Source: Limnanthes douglasii subsp. nivea
Lineage: Eukaryota; Streptophyta; Magnoliopsida; Brassicales; Limnanthaceae
Direction of reading: 5' to 3'
DNA: 64,000 nucleotides
NCBI GenBank assembly: GCA_036936605.1
Contig: JAUPFV010000005.1
Span: forward strand, 49,682,742 to 49,746,741
Below are positions 43,961-56,626 of this stretch, piece after piece. How positions within the stretch are numbered: position 1 is the stretch's first letter; the number at the start of each line of letters is the position of its first letter. A model generated the notes under the pieces. The model did no database searches and was not told the DNA's origin. It saw nothing but the letters and a program-made list of their open reading frames with translations. The position numbers were made by a program, and so were the translations under genes.

Positions 43961-44557
43961 TTGATGTCACGCGACACTATCTTTGCATAAAATTGTTTCA
44001 TACCTATTTTGGCTTTAGGTGAATGTTTAAATATAGTTTACTATTTCAATGGACACGTGTGTCTTTTTATACAACCGGTAAATGGGTGGCAAAATACATC
44101 ATACATAGACTGATCTTATTGGTTAGTTATATTTTTTTTATCATAATTCATTTATTATATTCGCCTAATATTATTTTGAGCATTTAATTCAATGGACTTC
44201 TCAATCGCCCTTAAATCATAAATTCGTAAATCAAATTGATTGTATGATTTTTATCAAACTCGAGCCTTGGTTTACATAAAAAATATTTGATTAAACAGTA
44301 CTTTTTGGGCACAACATACTTCTTATACCCGTCGAAATAAGGTCAAACCGAGAAAGCTTAGCAAGCGCGCAATGAGGTTTGATTCCTTTAGTAGGTCATG
44401 CTCCTCAAGCTGAGACAGGATTAATCGATGATCGAAGGTGTCAAGAAATAAAGCATACAAGCCGTACGGGTTGGTAAACTTAACGTTAAGCAAACCAAGA
44501 AGATTTCCAAGCAGATGAAACAGCACACGTGTAATATTCATCGGTAAATGAGTGGTT
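43961..44557. other. Stretch before element D, no gene recognised
   Basis: AT-rich to 44300. The 44323-44541 part is less AT-rich and open on the reverse strand for 72 codons without any motif I know. It may be LTR or leader sequence of another element. Confidence 0.4.
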
Positions 44558-44829
44558 TTTGTTGACGTGTATCACACGATCAGCACCATTAATGAACGTA
44601 GACTGTAATGACTCAACAAGTGCTACATCTATTAAAGACCATTACACCACATTCTTGAGAGGATTTATGTAATAGATAATGAAGAGAGAAGAGAGATAAT
44701 GAATCTTGAATCAGTATATACAGAATTAAAAGAAAGAAGAAAAATGATACTTTGATTCAATTAACATTTTTTTCGTGATTAAAGCAGTTTATCACTTCGG
44801 CATCCATTTGTGTGGATTTAACCTATCAA
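44558..44829 (+). repeat. 5' LTR end of element D
   Basis: AG-rich sequence (GAAGAGAGAAGAGAGATAATG) followed by ...CCTATCAAA just before the primer site. The left border TGTTGACGTG at 44558 is a guess, as no second LTR exists for comparison. Confidence 0.45.
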
Positions 44830-44831
44830 AT

Positions 44832-44850
44832 TTGGCACCGTGTATGGGAA
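44832..44850 (+). other. Primer-binding site of element D
   Basis: TTGGCACCGTGTATGGGAA follows the LTR end. It resembles the common plant Ty3/gypsy wording TTTGGCGCCGTCTGTGGGAA with a few changes. Confidence 0.8.
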
Positions 44851-46140
44851 CTCTGCCACAAAATCTTGTTTGTCAAACCTTCTAATGGTGGTAACTAGAT
44901 TAGGAATTGAAAGGGAGGCTCATGAAATGAACCTTCTCGGTGGTAGTCATGCGGTTGTCCTTGGGACACCTGGGAATTTACCCACCATCGTAAGCGACCT
45001 AGAAATCAACCTGTTGCACGATATTATGGAACATCCTCCTTTTTCTGGTAATGGTGTTCAGTCTGGTAGTTCCCCTTGCAGATTGACCTCAACAACTCTA
45101 CTGCCTCAACAGGCAAGGAAGTCATTCCAGTGCAAAGACAACATGCCGCAAACCAAGGTACCTTAGTTACTCATTCTATTATTCACCTTTTGGAGTCGCA
45201 GATTAAGGAGCTAAAGTATGAGCAGCTTAAGGCACTCTAACTACAAAAAGGGAAAGAGCAGAAGACCAAGACCAGTATGGCTAAAATAACTGATGTTTTT
45301 CAGTTGCTGACAAAGAAAGAGATGAATGACGACAAAGCTAAACCTGATCCACACCCAGGAGGCTAAAAAAGCGAGATTCACGTTGACAAGACGAAAGACC
45401 GAATGAGGGATGATGAAGAAGAAGGCGAGAGTGATGGAAAACAGAGGTCCAATGGGTCCGAGTGCGACAATGAGAATATCAAAAGAGCAACAAAGCGACT
45501 TAAAGAGAGAAGTGTAGTTCAATACGACCAAGTCTGTCATAAGAGAGCGGCCTACATCCTCAAAGAATCCCATTTCATCAACAAAATCTTGGAGGTAGAG
45601 CTCCCGTTAAAATTTGTTCTCTATTGGATGGAGGCCTACGACGGAATAGGAGACATGGAGTGTCACATAGAGCAGTTCTGAAACATGATGATGGAATTCA
45701 ACTCCGATGATGCCATATTATATCGTGCACTCTCCATGGCCCAAAAAGGTAACGTAATAGACTAGTTTAACAGTTTGCTGAATGGTTTTATTCGTGATTT
45801 TTCAAGTTTATGGGGTTCCTTTAGAGATCGGTTCGTCGGTAACAAAGAACTCAAGAAAGAGACCAACTTCATCATGGATCTGTATAAGAAGAAAGGATAA
45901 TAAATTAAAAGCTACGTCAAGAGATTCATTCATGCGATGAATGCCCTATCGGAGCAAAAAGAGCATGTGGTGGTCGTATCGCTTAAGAGAGGACTCGACA
46001 TTGATGGTAACCTATATGCCCACCTCGTGTAATTTTTGGTGAAAAAAATGGGGGACATCCTCGTGCGAGTTGATCAGTTTATCAGGGTTTATGACGCAAA
46101 GAAATGAGATTCAACATACATTTCTGACGCTAAACTGTAA
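44851..46140 (+). pseudogene. gag relic of element D
   Basis: The frame runs through charged N-terminal sequence (IKELKYEQLKAL, TKKEMNDDKAKPDPHPGG) into a typical plant gag core: LPLKFVLYWMEAYDGIGDME with HIEQF (45600-45680), then MMMEFNSDDAILYRALSMAQ (usually MxxxxATDAIMCRAF), FSSLWGSFRDRFVGN, and IKSYVKRFIHAMNALSEQKE with VVSLKRGL to about 46010. In-frame stops occur at about 45363, 45680, 45762 and 45898-45903, so it is dead. The gag core order and spacing agree with the retrotrans_gag family. Confidence 0.85.
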
Positions 46141-46329
46141 AAATCTAAGACTTATTCGTCCAATCGAATTAGATTGATGATATCGGGCACGGTGCCAATG
46201 AGAGGGCCCCGAGAAGATCAAGGATTGTGTACTACGACAACTTGGTTAGAAGGCTTACACCCCTGATGGAGAATATATCTACTATCTATGACAAAGCGAG
46301 TGGACGTGAAAGATACCACCCCGATAGCT

Positions 46330-47860
46330 AACCTAATGTTTCACGAGAGTGATTTATATGGAGTTACCACGCCTCAAAAGGATATTCTGATGATTAATTT
46401 TGACATTGGATGAGTGATGGTTACACACGTCTTGGTTGATGGAGGGTTTAGCAAATATAATCTTCAAAGCAAGCTACAACAGAATGATGAAGGTACCACC
46501 CTACAAGTCAACTAACCGGACTCTGGTGGGGTACGAGGACAAGTCGTTCTAGTGCGTGGAAGAGGTTGAGCTATTGGTGACCGTGGGCCAATGTGCAAAT
46601 AAGAAAGAATTGAAAATGCTTTTCATGGTATCTGATGCCCCAGCTTTTACCATGTAATCATTGGTCTATTATGGTTACACTCAATGGAGGTGACGCTTTA
46701 CATGTTTTGACAATGCCTAAAATACTCGATCGGTAATGTGATGGGGGTTATCAGAGGAATTCAATAAACTGCAAGAATGCGTTATTTTGTCTCGGTTTAT
46801 CCAGTAGGCCCATCGTGATAGCAGTTAGCCGACAACCGGGGAGGATGTTCAGCGCCAAGACACTGAACCAGTATCAGTAAAGGTAGATGATCCAAGATAA
46901 GATGACCATTTAAGCATTGTAGATGAAGAAGTTGTGGAAGAAACCCTTGTCGAATGGAGAATGATCTGCATTGGTATTATATTTAACTCTGATTTATAAA
47001 ATAAATTAGTTTATTTTGTTGGCCCATAACATTGACATATTTATATAGAATGTCGGTGACGTGACTGGAATGAGTCTGTTAGTCATATGCCATGAGTGGT
47101 CAGTCAATATGCTAGCCAGACCGGTTCATCAGAAAATGAGATTATTTTCAGCAAAAGAGTCAAAAGCCATTACCCATGAGGTAGACAAGCTCCTCTGTTT
47201 GGGGCACATTAGGAAGGCAAAGTATCCACTGTGGATAGAAAACCCTATGTTGGTGAAAAAGAAAGGAGGAAATTGGAATATTTGCGTCGACTTCACCGAG
47301 CTCAACCACGTCTGCCCCAAAGATACCTCCCATTTCTCTCGCATTAACGAGTCGGTAGACGTGGCATCAGCAAGCGAGCTTCTTTTGTTTATGGACGCGT
47401 ACTCATGATATAACCAAATTTGAATGAACCCTCAAGACGACGAACACAAAATTTCAAACAAAGAGGCGACTGTATTGTTATACAGTCATGAGTTCGGTCT
47501 TAAAATGTTGGATTGACCTACTAGCGGCTGGTTAACCAGATATTCGTTAAGAAGCTCAGTCCCAACATTGAGGCTTATATCATTTATATGCTCTTCAAAA
47601 AAGATATCGAGGGTCGTCAGCACAAAGTGATGGTTGATGTCTTTACCATCTTGTACAAGTACAACCTCAAGCTAAACCCCTTGAAATATTGCTTCGGGGT
47701 GCGTAATGGTAAGTTTGTGGGCTACATAACCAGTCAAAATGGGATCTAAGAGAAGTCGACTCAGTTGAAGGGCCGCTTGGCTGCGCTTTCTCATTTCATA
47801 TCATGGGCCTCAGACAAAACGCATCCATTATTCAAAGTACTCAAGGGGCCAATAAATTCA
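46330..47860 (+). pseudogene. protease-RT relic of element D
   Basis: A protease-like stretch lies at 46350-46700: HVLVDGGFSKYNL at about 46425-46460, where VDTGSS would be expected, so the Asp remains but Thr is Gly. RT begins near 47061: PVHQKMRLFSAKESKAITHE, VDKLLCLGHIRKAKYP, MLVKKKGGNWNICVDFTELN, HVCPKD and LLFMDAYS, then a stop at 47406. Further blocks are YIIYML at about 47575, where YxDD is destroyed, and LKLNPLKYCFGVRNGKFVGY. The relic ends near 47860. Bases 46700-47060 carry no clear domain. Confidence 0.83.
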
Positions 47861-48489
47861 TGTATATGTTATTTGAATTTTGCATTAATAATTATTTTTC
47901 TTAAAATCATGTTACGAAGCAATTTGTATGAAAGATTCATATCCTACGAGTTTTATCTTTCTTGTTTTACTAAATTTCTTAAAGATATTTGTATATTTTT
48001 AAAGAATAAGGGGGAGTCTCGATAAGGTTATATGTCGCTTAGACACCATTGCCATATTCTACAAAAAGTAAAGATTCATATTACCAGATAAAGCTTAGTG
48101 TCAGCAGATTTGATTAATCTAAAAACATGTCATACTAGGAGAATACATAAGGCATCGAGAAAATTGAGAAATTGATTAGTAAATAAAAGCATCGACAAAA
48201 AACTTAATCGCAAGCGTCAGTAAAATGATATAGTAATATGATAAGACGAAAGCATCAACGAAGCATATATTAATGGATGATTGGCGCCAAATTATTCAAT
48301 TGTAGATACAAAGAACTTAAAAATATTATGATATTCAAGAAAAATATCATATATTACTAGTTTTTTCATGGAGGTTAAGGGATAAAAACACATATTAAAA
48401 GATACATGTGTCATCCACGTGTAAAATTTAAAGATAAAAATTACCATAAGTAGTATATTCAATGATTATAAAAGGGGTTGATGTTTAAC
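47861..48489. other. AT-rich stretch, no gene seen
   Basis: No coding pattern. Words such as GCATCGACAAAAAA, GCATCAACGAAGCAT and GGCATCGAGAAAA recur loosely at 48140-48270. Confidence 0.5.
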
Positions 48490-48825
48490 TATATTCTTGA
48501 TCATTTTAATCTCATCTATTTAAGGATGGAAACTCCTTCATCATCCACTTCTTTAAAAAACAAGAAACATCATTGAATTCTCAATATCACTTCAATTTAG
48601 CTAAACTTGAATGTTTTCTGCGAATTTAAATTAAGTATGATTAAAGGATCGCAAACAATTTTAAACAACATTTTCAAAGTTAAACAAAACAAAACTTCAT
48701 AATCCAAGCCAACTCAACTACTTTGAGTATAAAAATCAAATAAAATTTAATTTATTCATGATAAATACTTAGTCATTCATAATTATTTGTAATATTAATC
48801 GAAATCAATTCTATTTGTTGAAAAT
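48490..48825 (+). repeat. Diverged copy of the flank at 8020-8200
   Basis: Shares TTCTTGATCATTTTAATCTC, TGCGAATTTAAATTAAGTAT, CATAATCC, CAACT and TTGTTGAAA in the same order as 8020-8200, with about 100 extra bases after the first block. The LINE E insertion follows directly at about 48826. Confidence 0.7.
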
Positions 48826-48837
48826 CGGCCAAATATA

Positions 48838-49960
48838 ATCTTATAGGGAAGTTTACCACAGGAAGACCTAAAATAGAATGCATAAAAAAGTTCTTGGAAA
48901 GATTCAAGTTTTCTAGATAAGTCTCCATATCATCCTGGGATCAGAGATATGTGTTAATTGAGATTGGTCTTAAAGAATATCTAAAAACTTTTGGGATAAA
49001 AAAGTTTAGATTGTTGATGATAGAATCATGAGACTTATTGAATGGAAGCCATCATTCAATCTGAACAATGAGCCATCAATAAATCTGGTTTGGATCATTC
49101 TACCAAACCTCTAAAATTTCATGTACAATCATGGCATTATAAAGACTATAGAAAATATCATAGGTGATCCCCTCTTAGTTTGAATTCCTAAAAAAATAGA
49201 GCTCGTTATAACTGCTACAAAGTATGGCTTACTCTAGACGTCTCAAAGGAGCTAATCAATAATGTATGGATTACCTTTATAAATCATGAAGGTTATTGGC
49301 AAGAGATAAAGTATGGCAACATACCTACTTACTGCAACCATTGTTATCAGTTAGGTCATTTATCAACTAGCTATCAAAACATTATTATTTAAGCAGATAT
49401 AAAAAGTTCAACCGCTTATGCAGAACAACCTTTATACACCAAACAAACAAACAATCAATACAATGTTGAAGTCTATAATAATTAAGGATGATCATTCTGT
49501 CAAAGAAGATTCAAATGATAAGAACACAATGACTCAACCAAAAGAAAAAATCAAGGGAAACCAAAAGACTTACCAACCATGATCGGAGGATAATAATCTG
49601 ACTCATAAAATAGAAGATATAACAGGTAATAATAATAGCTAAAGTCCTGCAAAAACCATACAAGACTTGAAAATTGATAACTTGGAAATAAAGGAATGAG
49701 ACATCATAGAAACTCTTCAAGATATTGACCTTGGCAATCTATTTAAAACAAGTAGAGATAAAGGAAAATCTCTTGAGACTGAATATACATCTAAGGAAAA
49801 CATAAGTAGCCTACCTGACTCTCCAACATTCAATAAAATTAAGCCAGACGATGATTTTAAGAAGGTTCAAAACAATAAACTAAGAAAATAAAATACCAGG
49901 AACTTCAAATACCCAAACAACAAAAGCCTAACAACTAAAAGTCTTGGCAAACCTTCTTCA
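48838..49960 (+). pseudogene. ORF1 relic of LINE E
   Basis: Begins with LIGKFTTGRPKIECIKKFLE and WDQRYVLIEIGLKEYLKTFG (DUF4283-like). Further on come WITFINHEGYWQEIKYGNIP and TYCNHCYQLGHLSTSYQ (49340-49378), a CCHC knuckle whose last Cys is Tyr, the same change as in the duplicated LINE. The remainder, to about 49960, is Lys/Asn-rich linker. Frameshifts and stops are frequent. Confidence 0.82.
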
Positions 49961-49979
49961 TCAATTTTCAAATGATAAT

Positions 49980-52900
49980 AAACATCTTATGTTGAAATGT
50001 AAGAGGTTTAGGTAATAAGGGAACTATAAAAAGGTTAAAGATAATCAAAAGGCTTGAAATAATAGACTTTATAGCTCTACAATAGCCTATGATTTATGAT
50101 GAAAACTTGGATATGATCACAAAAAAGTTAGGGTATCAGCATAGTACAACCAATCTCACTAACAAGATATGGATCTTATGGAAGAATAAATTATAAATTG
50201 AGGTTATATCTAATTGAGATCAACTAATTCACTTGAAAGTACCCAAAAAAAACTCAAACAACGATTTATGGGTAACTCTGATACATGGAAAATGTATGTG
50301 TGCCCAAAGATCTTATTTATGGGATAGTTTGAGATATCTTTCTTCTCATGTGGCTAAATGGATCTTAATAGATGATTTTAACGTAATTTTTAGTCCTAAT
50401 GAGAAGCTATCCTGCTCCACATTATGTCAAAGAAGTATAGATGAGTTTAATGAAGCTATTCAAGATTGCAACCTCAAGGATGTTGGGTTTATTGGTTCAA
50501 ATTATACATGGACAAACTTTAGGAAATAAAACGAGTAGACATGGTTTTGTTCAATCCTAAATGGGTTGATTGCTTCAACAAAATAAAAATTAAATACTTA
50601 TTGATGATTGGATATGATCATAATCCTCTTAGCATTAAGATATATACTTAAACAAACATGACTTTATTTAGATTCATAGATATGTGGATATTGCACCCTG
50701 AGTTCTTAGACATTGTTAGAGAGAATTTGGCCGAAACAATCTATAGTCTTCTTATACACATATTCATTATTAAAATTATGAGACTTAAACAAAGACTTAT
50801 AGCTTGGAATAAATATGTATTTGGTAATGTTTTTTAAGCTATTATTCATATAAAATATGAAGTGAAATTCAGGGAAAGATACTACCAAGAAACTCATAGT
50901 CAAGAAGATAGGATTATTAACTTGGAAAAATATCATGAAATTCACCTTCAAATCATGGTCATGAATTATTCATATTGGAAGCAAAAAATCCATATAAGTT
51001 GGCTTGAAGATGGTGACAAAAATTCTAAAGTTTACCATAACTATGTAAGGAAAAGAAGAAGAAAACATTTCATCCAAGAAATTTAGTCTAAAGGTTGTTG
51101 GATTTATGACCTAACGAGTCTTGATTTATTTTTACATAGCACTTTAAATCCTTATTGGCTGATGGTACCATCCAAGAGAATTCATATGAGATATATAACA
51201 TCATTCCTAGTCTTATTTATTATTAGGATAATTACAAAATTATGGATATTCCTAAAGACACAAAAATTCCTATAAGTGATGTTGGTATTGATGGTTACAC
51301 AACCAAATTCTTTCAAGTCTGTTGTTCAATAATTTAAAAGAACATTTATGATGCAATATCAGCATTCTTCAAAAACTATTTTAGAACTCATGGTATTTAT
51401 GCTACCACTATATTCATTATCCCTAAAAAAATTAGCCACATGCTTGCAATGAGTTCAGACCCATTACTCTTTACACAATGTTAGCATGAATTATCTATAT
51501 TCCTTCCCAGAATCATCTCTAATGAGCAATGATGATTTTTCAATGGAAGAAACATCCTTGAAAGCATTCTTCTTGCTCATGAATGGTATATGATTTAAAT
51601 AAAAAAGTTTGTGGAGGAAATATCATGCTAAAAGTTGATATGTATAAGGAATTCAGTAGACTATCTTTCAACTTTATTATCAAGGTTTTGGATGCGTTTG
51701 GGTTTAACAAAAGGGTCCAAACTCTCATCATGAAGAGCATAAGCTTTGCATCCTTCTCAATTCTGATAAATGGTAAAATATAAGGTTTTTTCAAGTCAAC
51801 TATTGGCCTAAGGCATAAAGGTCATTTTTCTCCCAACCTTTTTATTATTGCTAAATAATATATAATTAGAAGAATAAAAAATTTATATCAAATGAAGCCT
51901 GAAATGAGATATAGAGGCAGAAGTTACCTTAACATTTCATCCATTGTTTATGCAGATGATCTTCGAATATTCACAAATGGAATTGTTTCAAATGTAAAGA
52001 CTTTCTGTAAAATTTTTAACCATTATCACGTTATTTTAGGTAAAGTAATAATCAAAGATAAAACTAAGCTATACACAGCTAAAAGTATACCTCAAGGTAG
52101 AGTCCATTAGCTTAAAAACATCAGTGGTTTCAATCACAAATCTCTTCCTCTTAAGGGTCAAAGTTTCTGAGTGAGACTCTAAAATTATCTCATTTGGAGA
52201 ATGGTTGACATTAATCCAAACCATTCTAGCTACTTACACAGATTATTACATTCAGAGCAACTTATTACCAAATAATGTTATTCAAATGATTGAATTCATA
52301 AGTAATAAGTTCCTATAGGGAATTCATAAAATAAATCAAATATCATTTGGGCTAAATGGTTTAATTTATGTAATATTTACTCAGAAAGCGGCCTTAATCT
52401 AAGAAGAATTAAAGATCTTCAAAAAATGTACTCTTGTAAGATTTGGTATAGTTTTAGAGCTCAAAGTTCTTTTTGGGCCAGATACCTAAAATCCATCTAA
52501 TATCCCAACGCTCTGCTTACAATAGTTCAAGCAAGAAGAAAAAGCGTCAAATATTAGAAAAGATTATTGTAGATAAGATCTTTAGCTGAAACATTCATCT
52601 GCTAGAAAGTTGGTGCTGGTAACCTATATTTCTAAACTTAAAACGGTGCTCTAACCATTTATATATTCAATTTACAAAAAATGAAGATATGTCTTGGTAT
52701 CAATTGGACAAGGTCAATAACTATTTGTTAGATGATTATTGGAACTTTGACCTACTGTAGCAGCAGATAATAACTTCTGATATTTTTAAAGTCAGTAAGC
52801 TCATACTAAATCCCTACAAAGAATATTCTATCATTTGGACTCTATCTAAATTTAAGAAATTTAGCGTAAAAGAAACTTGGGACAACATCATATATATATA

Positions 52901-53880
52901 TATATAGGAAATAAATCCAAGCTATTTGGTAAAATATGAAACTCAATGACTCCCAGAAAGTGCTCATTTTTCCTATGGAAGCTATTGAAGAACAGGATTA
53001 TAGTTGATTCAATTATCTAGAAAAGAAACCTAAGTATGGCATCAAAATGTCAATTCTGTAACAGTAATGAAATAACATTTGTTTGTAAACTGTGAGGTAA
53101 CCTGGGCAGTGTGGAAGCACTGTGTGGGTTTTTTCAGAATCATGATAACTAAAATCACGAATATTCAGCACATGATTAAGAACTGGTACTAGTCTAGCAA
53201 TAAAGATGTCCACATTATGACCATCATCCTTCCTATTGTATGTTGGATTATATGGAAGAACATAAACAAGAGCAAGCATCAAAATATAACTTGTAACTCC
53301 AATCAATTGATTGATCAAATTATTTTCTTGTTAACTAACTTGGAAAGGGCGAAAATGCTAAACGGAACCCACTAGAGTCAAAGTAAAAATACATGCAACT
53401 GCTCTTGGTTGTATTTTTCACCTATCAACGCCCATGGAATGCTTAACTCTCAAATGGATTCACCTAGCTGAAAACAGACTCAAGCTTAACACATATGGCT
53501 CATGTACCAATAACGGAGAAGAAGTGGTAGAGGATTAGTCTGTGATCACAAAAGGAAAATGCTTATAGCATTTCGAAAGAACATATGGCAAGCAATGTTC
53601 TCTCGTAGCTGAGACCCATGCTCTCCTTGATGGTCTTATCATCTACAACCAAAAGAAGTCCAAAATGCTTGACACTGAAACAGATTCTTCTTTGCTAATT
53701 GAGATGCTAGCTACAGAAAAAGGTCCATGGTATTTTGACAATATGATACAATGTTGTAGGTCACTCATCCACTCAAACATGACAATAAAACACATATACA
53801 GAAAGCAAAACCAAGCTGCAGATTGGCCGGCAAATTTAAGTTTTGAGATTAAAAGAAATTTTGATTTTGATAAAAATTAG
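49980..53880 (+). pseudogene. ORF2 relic of LINE E (endonuclease, RT, zinc region, RNase H)
   Basis: Endonuclease is at 49980-50530 (NVRGLGNKGTIKRLK, IDFIALQ, then WILIDDFNVIFSPNEK and DVGFIGSNYTWTNFRK). RT covers 51280-52110: DVGIDGYTTKFFQ, IIPKK, then an intact catalytic box YADD at 51949-51960. The RT C-terminal part ESGLNLRRIKDLQK is at about 52385-52430. The zinc-binding region has CSFFLWKLLKNRIIVDSII and MASKCQFCNSNE at about 52955-53070, with the TA-array interruption at 52891-52906 just upstream. RNase H at 53420-53870 shows LNTYGSCTNNGEE (expected D for Y in the first catalytic position), LVAETHALLDGL, DTETDSSLLIEML and YRKQNQAADW. Numerous stops make it inactive. Confidence 0.87.
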
Positions 53881-53945
53881 GCTCGAGCTCAATTGAGAGT
53901 CATTATTTTGTTCAAAAGTTTGGGTTTCATCAAAAAAGAAAGCTA

Positions 53946-54366
53946 AGGACGATACCGAGCTAGAAGATAAATAATTTTCAAATATTCAAATAAACAAAAA
54001 TACTTGGATTTCAAAGTTGTAAGAAAATACTTATGCTTTTCTTAAATAAAAATTGGAAGAGAAGCAAATCAATTTTGAAAAATTGCATTTTCTTTTTAAA
54101 TTTTGGACTTCAAAGAAGAAAACTAGATTTCAATTTCTAGTTCAGAAATATCAATCCCAAAATTGTAATTGAAGGATAAAATAATTTTCATCTTCTCTCT
54201 AATTAATTAAATGATGTAACGAATTACCAATAAATGGAGCTCACTAATTCAATTTTATTGTTTTGTTAAAAAATAAAAAATATTTTTTTAGAAAATGATA
54301 TGAAAAACTTCCAAATATTTGAATTATTTGATAAAATATTCTTGGCAACTTTTAACTTTTATGGTT
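53946..54366. other. AT-rich flank upstream of copy 2
   Basis: No gene. From about 54270 it resembles 8830-8940 (GAAAA...CTTCCAAATATTTGAATTAT against CTTTCAAATATTTTAATAAT). It therefore continues the old flank repeat across the start of copy 2. Confidence 0.6.
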
Positions 54367-54709
54367 TAAAATAATAAATTTTCAAAATTATAATTAAGTG
54401 GGAAATTAGAGTTCTCATTAATTAATTAGAAATCCACTTTTCAATAGGTACAGTAACAAATTTCAACAATAGATATTATTATTATTATTATTATTTATAA
54501 ACGGAGAAATAGCTGATAGCTATTTAAATTTTGAAAAACAAATACTAAATATGAAAACTTCATTCAACTGGTAGTATGACTATGAGACAGCTCTAAGATG
54601 GACACAGGTAACTAAAATCCTTCAACTTTATTAGTCCTAACATTAATTATCAGAACCTAGAATATAACTCATATTATTATTATTAATATAATTTATTATT
54701 AATAATATA

Positions 54710-54711
<2 letters not shown>

Positions 54712-54761
<50 letters not shown>

Positions 54762-54762
54762 T
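54712..54762. repeat. (ATT)n microsatellite, copy 2
   Basis: Counterpart of 346-402, two ATT units shorter. Confidence 0.95.
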
Positions 54763-54832
54763 ATAAATAAAATTATTTAATATAGAAAATATAAAAGAGG
54801 CGTTCATATTTTTAAAATAAAAGTTATTATAC

Positions 54833-54856
54833 TGTGATCACTGATCAGTGATCACA
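54833..54856. other. 24-base perfect palindrome, copy 2
   Basis: Identical to 473-496. The direct repeat at 527-639 is also retained here at 54887-54999. Confidence 0.9.
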
Positions 54857-55065
54857 TGGTTCTCGTGATCATAGGTTTGTGTAACAGGTCTAATTGCTAT
54901 CACATGTCTTGTCTTAGACCGAGAGACGACTCTCATTTCTTGCGGCACCCACGGGTCTAATAGCCATCACATGTCTATGTCTTAGACAGAGAGACTTATG
55001 TTGAGTGACGACACGTTTTATGTCACGGGTCTGATATATTTTGTTTTGTTTGGGTTTGTTGTTCC

Positions 55066-55072
55066 TATAAAT
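55066..55072 (+). promoter_or_regulatory. TATA-box candidate, copy 2
   Basis: Same TATAAAT and surroundings as 706-712. The leader-like stretch 55073-55813 is identical to 713-1453. Confidence 0.45.
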
Positions 55073-55813
55073 TAAGCTTACAGATAGAAGATAGAAGCAC
55101 TTTTATTATTAGTTTTCAGTTTTCAGTTATATCAAAAACGAACTTTTTCATTCTCTCTTTTGTTGAGTATCTCTGAATCCAAATTGTGTGATTTCAGTTT
55201 TGATAAATCAAAAACTCTCTTCATGTAGAAATACTCTACTTTCCTTATTTGGATCACCTGAGAAGATTGACGCAGTAATTTTTTTTTTTATCTTCTTCGA
55301 ATTTTTTCAAGTAATCAAGTGGGATGGCCACCACCACCATTGGAAACCAATTTAAAGATGTATATATCTCCGGCCCTTAAGATGGAGGACTATCTTTTGA
55401 AACCAATTTTAACTTGGTCAACCGAGTTTGAAGCAAGTGGTGTTTCATTAAAATGAGTTTTTAATATCAACCCTAATCAAAGTTAGTGCCCTAGAATTCA
55501 GATTTTAACTCTAGACAAATCTATGGTTCAATTAAAAAGTTTCAATAAGTACATGTTTATTTTTTGTGGGTGGCTTATTGAATATATTATTGGTCCAAGA
55601 AAGGACCAGTCTTTGATGTCATTATTTAATGCTTTTATTTTTCTAGTTGACTGTCCAGTACGGTGAAAGTAGCTTCGAACTGTTTCTCTGCTGTGTTGCC
55701 CATACAATATACATGCATGTTTCCAACTTCTGTTGTCGGGACACTTTTTAACTTTTAAGCTCACATTAGACTTTTAAGGATTTAGATTTGAAATTGAAAT
55801 TGAAATTGTGCAG

Positions 55814-56002
55814 GGTCGGTGTACACATACACAATGGGGGGGCATCAGCATCTATTTGTTAATGAGCCAGAGCTAGTGAAGGGACTCAACCTATTCACCT
55901 CCTTGGATTTAGGAAAAGTTCCTTATATCACTAAAAGTCTCGGCCCTATTCTCGGCACCGGCATCATCAGGTCCAACGGCCACCACTGGAAGCAACAAAG
56001 GA

Positions 56003-56054
<52 letters not shown>

Positions 56055-56626
56055 TATATGTTAAATTTGAACTTGTTTATATGTAGGATATGGTAGGCAT
56101 AATTGTGGAATCAGTGGAGCCAGTTATAAGAGAATGGGAGGAAAGAGTTGAGATGCAAAATGGGGAGGAAGCCGATATAAGAGTAGATGTGGATTTGCGA
56201 AATTTATCCGCAAATGTAATCTCAAGGGCTTGTTTTGGAAGCTCTTATGCGGAAGGCAAACACATTTTCTCAAAGCTGAGGACTATCCAACTAGCCAACA
56301 CCAAACACAGCTTCCTATTTGGCGTCACTTCCTTCAGGTACATACATCTGCTTCTTTCATCCTGTCAATATGTTATTAGGCATATTAAGGGTGAAATTTT
56401 GTTTTCATAATCTAACCGTACACATACAGGGACATGCTATGTGGGGGGATGAGGAAAATAAAGATAGGAAAACTAGAGAAAGAGATCGACACACTTATTT
56501 GGGAGGCAAAGGCATCAAGATTTCTTAAAGAACCCTTCACAGCAGAAAGATTTTATGCTGCCTATACTTGAGAAGGCAGCTGCATCAAATGGAGACTATT
56601 TGGAGAAATATGTCAGGCCTGATTAG
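55814..56626 (+). pseudogene. CYP714-like cytochrome P450 fragment, copy 2
   Basis: Same three exon remnants as in copy 1: 55814-56004, 56087-56337 and 56430-56626. They have the same splice sites, the same frameshift and the same terminal stop, with no base difference outside the TA array. The disabling changes therefore predate the duplication, or one copy was overwritten by the other. The first exon runs into 48 bases of TA repeat. Anchor, I-helix, ExxR and heme loop are absent, as in copy 1. Confidence 0.85.
56005..56052. repeat. (TA)n microsatellite inside P450 exon, copy 2
   Basis: Twenty-four AT units against thirteen in copy 1. The 22-base difference is not a multiple of three. Confidence 0.95.

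Larger units (their letters stand above)
44558..47860 (+). mobile_element. Ty3/gypsy element D, 3'-truncated
   Basis: LTR-like end, primer-binding site, gag, protease and RT in order, then an abrupt end around 47860 within RT (after THPLFKVLKG). No RNase H, integrase or 3' LTR follows. Its gag and primer site differ from A and C, so it is another lineage of chromodomain-less Ty3/gypsy elements. All frames contain stops. Confidence 0.82.
48826..53945 (+). mobile_element. L1-type LINE E, nearly complete
   Basis: A 5.1-kb forward-strand element with ORF1 (starting inside the DUF4283-like domain), zinc knuckle, endonuclease, RT, zinc-binding region and RNase H, ending near a short A-rich tail (TCATCAAAAAAGAAAG at about 53927-53942). 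The 5' part of ORF1 is missing, consistent with 5' truncation. The flanks on both sides resemble the AT-rich flank after copy 1, so the LINE interrupted an older copy of that flank. Family relation to the LINE in the duplicated segment is shown by shared motifs. Many stops are present. Confidence 0.88.

Noticed and set aside
44323..44541. Reverse-strand open frame of 72 codons before element D
   Set aside because: Leucine-rich but without any recognisable domain or homologous partner in the window; left as unclassified sequence.
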